Source of the DNA: Melghirimyces algeriensis
Lineage (GTDB): Bacteria; Bacillota; Bacilli; Thermoactinomycetales; DSM-45169
NCBI RefSeq assembly: GCF_900182565.1
Contig: NZ_FXTI01000003.1
Coordinates: 273,893 to 337,892 of the forward strand
Direction: 5' to 3'
Length of the DNA stretch: 64,000 bases
The position numbers were made by a program, and so were the translations under genes. A model generated the notes under the pieces. That model saw only the letters and a list, made by a program, of their open reading frames with translations. It was not told the origin of the DNA and did not search any database. The first letter of the stretch is position 1; each line of letters starts with the position of its first letter. This document shows, in pieces, positions 61,885 to 64,000 of this stretch.

Positions 61885-62850
61885 CTATAATCCGAGACCC
61901 ATCGCTGCATTTTCGTTAAAGAGCTCACCATCCCGGATATATCTTCGCACCATGTTGGTGGATTTGTGACGTGTTTGTTTCATAATGGCCCTCTCATCTT
62001 TCCCAGCCATAGCTGCAGAAGTGGCGATTCCCGCACGTAGGCTGTGACCAGCGAAACGCTTCGGATCAAGACCAATGCTTTCCACTGCTTTTTTAACAAT
62101 CAAAGCAACAGAGCGATCCGTTAACCGACGGTTCCTCACTTGGCCATAGCGATTAATGGGACGAAAAATCGGTCCTTCGGTGATGCCAGCTGTCGTTAAC
62201 CAATCTTCCAACGATCGAAGAGGACACGTTTCCGGGCGAGATCCGCGAGGAATTCCCACCTTTTCCCCTCTTCCCTCTTGGTCCGTTTTGGAACGGCGAA
62301 GGTTAACGACCATCCCTCGTTGAACGGTTTGAATATCCTCACGGTTTATGGAAACCAGTTCTGAACGCCGAAACCCTCCGGAAAATCCGATCAAAAGAAG
62401 CGCCCGATCCCGCTTTCCCGTTAAAGTATCAGGAAGCATTTCCACCATCTGACGAAGATCCTCCACCAAGATTGGATCCTTCCCTTCTTCCTTTACACCT
62501 TTTGTTCGACGAATTCCAGCCCATACGGTTCGAACCAGATGACTGTTGGTCGGCGAATCATATCCTGCTGTTTGATGCGCTTGACTGATTGCTGACAAGC
62601 GGCGCTGTAAGGTTGACGTCTTCCGGGAATCCGCCAGATCGGTCAAGTAGAGGGCTACCGTTTGCGGATCAGCAGGTAGGACCGACAATGAACGCGCTTG
62701 ACACCAAGAGGTAAAATCCTGCCAATCTGCACGGTAACTTTTTGTGGTATTCGCAGCCTTTGCGTGTTGTGTATAATCTTTCGCTTTTTCCAGCACTTCT
62801 TGCAACTCTGTCGATATACTCTGATTTTGTACTTCTACCAATTCGCTCAT
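61885..62850 (-). CDS. Tyrosine recombinase/integrase
   Basis: 321 residues. An N-terminal SAM-like core-binding domain (AANTTKSYRADWQDFTSWCQ) is followed by the catalytic domain with R162 (FRRSELVSI), K188, H269 and R272 (HSLRAG), H295 and the nucleophile Y304 (RRYIRDG). All are in place, so the enzyme should work. It resembles integrases of plasmid and transposon dimer-resolution systems more than phage integrases. It is divergent from a small coiled-coil gene. No attachment repeats were recognised nearby. Confidence 0.87.
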   Translation of the reverse strand: MSELVEVQNQSISTELQEVLEKAKDYTQHAKAANTTKSYRADWQDFTSWCQARSLSVLPADPQTVALYLTDLADSRKTSTLQRRLSAISQAHQTAGYDSPTNSHLVRTVWAGIRRTKGVKEEGKDPILVEDLRQMVEMLPDTLTGKRDRALLLIGFSGGFRRSELVSINREDIQTVQRGMVVNLRRSKTDQEGRGEKVGIPRGSRPETCPLRSLEDWLTTAGITEGPIFRPINRYGQVRNRRLTDRSVALIVKKAVESIGLDPKRFAGHSLRAGIATSAAMAGKDERAIMKQTRHKSTNMVRRYIRDGELFNENAAMGLGL

Positions 62851-63005
62851 CTTTCACCTCTCCGCTTCCCTTTCTTCATTAAAACATAACGTGGAAAAAG
62901 AAACCAAGGGAATTTTATTATAGCAAAAAAGAAATCGGTGTGATAAAAATCACAGCATTTTCCCTTCAAAAGCTTTACAATAGCAAGGAAAGAGAGGGAT
63001 CTATA

Positions 63006-63185
63006 ATGGAACAAAACGATAAACAAGCAAGGCTTCAATCAATGTTAAAAGAAGCTCTCCAACCTCTGGAGGAAAAATTGGATGCTATTCAAAAAGAGAT
63101 TCTAGATTTAAAGCAAGAACAATCCGCAATTCGAGAAATGATACAAAATCAAAAAAAGCGGCCCCCATATTTATCCGATAAGTAA
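63006..63185 (+). CDS. Small coiled-coil protein
   Basis: 59 residues, charged and helical throughout: QSMLKEALQPLEEKLDAIQKEILDLKQEQ with heptad spacing of Leu/Ile. A GAGAGGG ribosome site precedes the ATG at 63006, and a TACAAT -10 box lies near 62977. I know no specific family. It may partner with the divergent integrase as a small accessory DNA-binding or oligomerising protein, or be unrelated. Confidence 0.6.
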   Translation: MEQNDKQARLQSMLKEALQPLEEKLDAIQKEILDLKQEQSAIREMIQNQKKRPPYLSDK

Positions 63186-63310
63186 CTAAAAAATAAAAAT
63201 GAAAAAGGTACAATAACCCTTCCGCGAAATTAAACATCCCTTAAAAACGAAATTTGAAACCCTAGAAATTTCCATAAAACAACACTCAACAGAAACCATT
63301 CCTGCTACCC

Positions 63311-63340
63311 AAAAAGAGGGTGATCTCATACCCTCTTTTT
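63311..63340 (+). terminator. Terminator after the coiled-coil gene
   Basis: AAAAAGAGGGT / ACCCTCTTTTT with an 8-nt loop and T-run. The interval 63186-63305 has no gene. Confidence 0.75.
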
Positions 63341-63431
63341 AGGGTTTATCATGACAAAATATTTCCTAAATTCAGCTGAATGAACCTTTGATCGGATCGA
63401 ACCTGTTTCAAGGCCATCATTCCATTAAACA

Positions 63432-63474
63432 AAAAGAGACAGTAGCGCATTAAGCATCTCTGACTGTCTCTTTT
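63432..63474 (-). terminator. Terminator of the lipase gene
   Basis: AAAAGAGACAGT / ACTGTCTCTTTT, 12-bp stem with a 19-nt loop and T-run in minus direction. Confidence 0.7.
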
Positions 63475-63485
63475 CATATCTCAGA

Positions 63486-63805
63486 TCACTTCGCTAAGTT
63501 TTCAATAATAAGATTTTGGACCCTGCGATCTGTCAATAAACCCAGGTGCGTCACACCTAGAATATGAATATTGTTAGCTCCATCGATTCGTGACAAACTA
63601 TTAGCCACGATTAAATCTGAACTGCTATAGATTGAAGTGAAATCCACACCATCCGGAACGGAACTTGCTCCCAAACGGTTCGCTCCTCCTAAGGTAATCA
63701 CTTTGTTGACATTTTTAACACCGTCAAGTCTGGTAAGATAATATAAAGTGTTTGAGCCCCCCATGCTGTGTGCGATAATATTCACTTGGTCTACATTATA
63801 TCTTT
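63486..63805 (-). pseudogene. Lipase/esterase (EstA-like), 5' part displaced by an insertion
   Basis: The frame QRYNVDQVNIIAHSMGGSNTLYYLTRLDGVKNVNKVITLGG has the lipase nucleophile box HSMGG (Ser), then SIYSSSDLIV (Asp) and HLGLL (His). It is the last ~105 residues of a triacylglycerol lipase class 2 protein. Upstream it runs straight into the IS605-like end near 63806, so the N-terminal half is cut off here. The catalytic residues are all on this side. Confidence 0.65.
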
Positions 63806-64000
63806 GCGAGCGAGAAAACCCCTAGCTTTAGCTATGGGGATGAGAGCGAGCGTCAGGCGAGGGAGGGGTGTTTTTTACCCCTCTCGCAAGCCTGACCCTC
63901 TTTTGCTCTCTTTTTTTGCATCTGTTTAATTAGATATATTGAATCTATATAATATTCGTTGTAAAATTGGCAATAGGTGATGAATTTGAGAACGGTTCAA
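63806..64000. mobile_element. End of an IS200/IS605-like element
   Basis: 63813-63838 (CCCCTAGCTTTAGCTATGGGG) is the short hairpin with a TTTAGC core that marks ends of IS605/IS1341-type elements. A larger hairpin (GTCAGGCGAGGGAGGGGT ... ACCCCTCTCGCAAGCCTGAC) follows at 63850-63896. Together they resemble the folded RNA that guides TnpB. The window stops before any tnpB frame can be judged; a possible start (TTG at 63986 after AGGTG) is only partial. The insertion interrupts the lipase gene. Confidence 0.55.

Noticed and set aside
1..64000. CRISPR arrays, rRNA, tRNA, known riboswitches
   Set aside because: I looked for spaced direct repeats, tRNA TTC/CCA ends and riboswitch cores and found none.
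63980..64000. Start of a tnpB or tnpA gene at the right edge
   Set aside because: Only five codons are visible and the ribosome spacing is poor; not enough to call a gene.

Overview
The window looks like a chromosomal stretch of an endospore-forming, low-to-mid-GC Bacillota (order Bacillales; Thermoactinomycetaceae is my best guess, not proven). Reasons: strong AGGAGG-type ribosome sites, many TTG/GTG starts, a YunB-like sporulation protein, a PaiB homologue, LacABCD sugar genes, and transporter/regulator pairs typical of soil Bacillales. I see no rRNA, tRNA or CRISPR array.

Layout. 1-22050 is a patchwork of small divergent regulator/target units: TetR-MFS, MerR-MFS, LysR/SDR, ArsR/flavin reductase, MocR/PaiB/LysE exporter and MarR-MFS. 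Mixed in are a secreted PL3 pectate lyase, a YunB-like protein, a secreted beta-gamma-crystallin-like protein, and several decayed fragments. 22058-34503 is a 12,446-bp Tn3-family transposon. It has 38-bp terminal inverted repeats (35/38 identical) and a perfect 5-bp target duplication (TGCTT). It carries two MFS genes, a persulfide/sulfane-sulfur operon (ArsR-rhodanese, rhodanese, ETHE1-like MBL enzyme), a broken ynfA-like gene, broken tnpA and tnpI genes, and an intact rifamycin phosphotransferase gene (rph). 34509-45480 holds a broken HAD gene, then a sensor kinase and ANTAR response regulator beside gamma-glutamylation catabolic genes (hydrolase, aldehyde dehydrogenase, glutamine-synthetase-like ligase, SDR, ethanolamine-type permease), then a FetAB-like exporter. 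46021-50947 has an IS4-type relic, two MFS exporters (one with a small frameshifted acidic protein upstream, one with a MarR regulator) and gene debris. 51078-57191 is a lacR-lacA-lacB-gatA-gatB-gatC-lacC-lacD locus for galactose/galactitol uptake and tagatose-6-phosphate catabolism, with a cre site at its promoter. 57532-64000 holds a crotonase relic, a TagE-like glycosyltransferase, a Tat-exported PhoD phosphatase, a tyrosine recombinase, a small coiled-coil protein, and a lipase gene cut by an IS200/IS605-like end.

How it works together. The most interesting intact system is 35753-43800. The kinase (H275/H276) and ANTAR regulator (D54) probably sense a small amine. The regulator would bind hexaloop RNA hairpins found in two leaders, one before the kinase and one before the hydrolase, and so prevent termination. 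The enzymes fit a route in which ethanolamine (or a similar amino alcohol) is imported, gamma-glutamylated, oxidised twice and hydrolysed to an amino acid plus glutamate, without EutBC lyase or a microcompartment. The second main find is the rph-carrying Tn3 transposon, whose boundaries can be set to the base.

Many genes carry single-base frameshifts (SDR at 1, Imm1-like, ynfA, tnpA, tnpI, HAD, the small gene at 48393). These are either real decay in a rearranged region or indel errors in the assembly.
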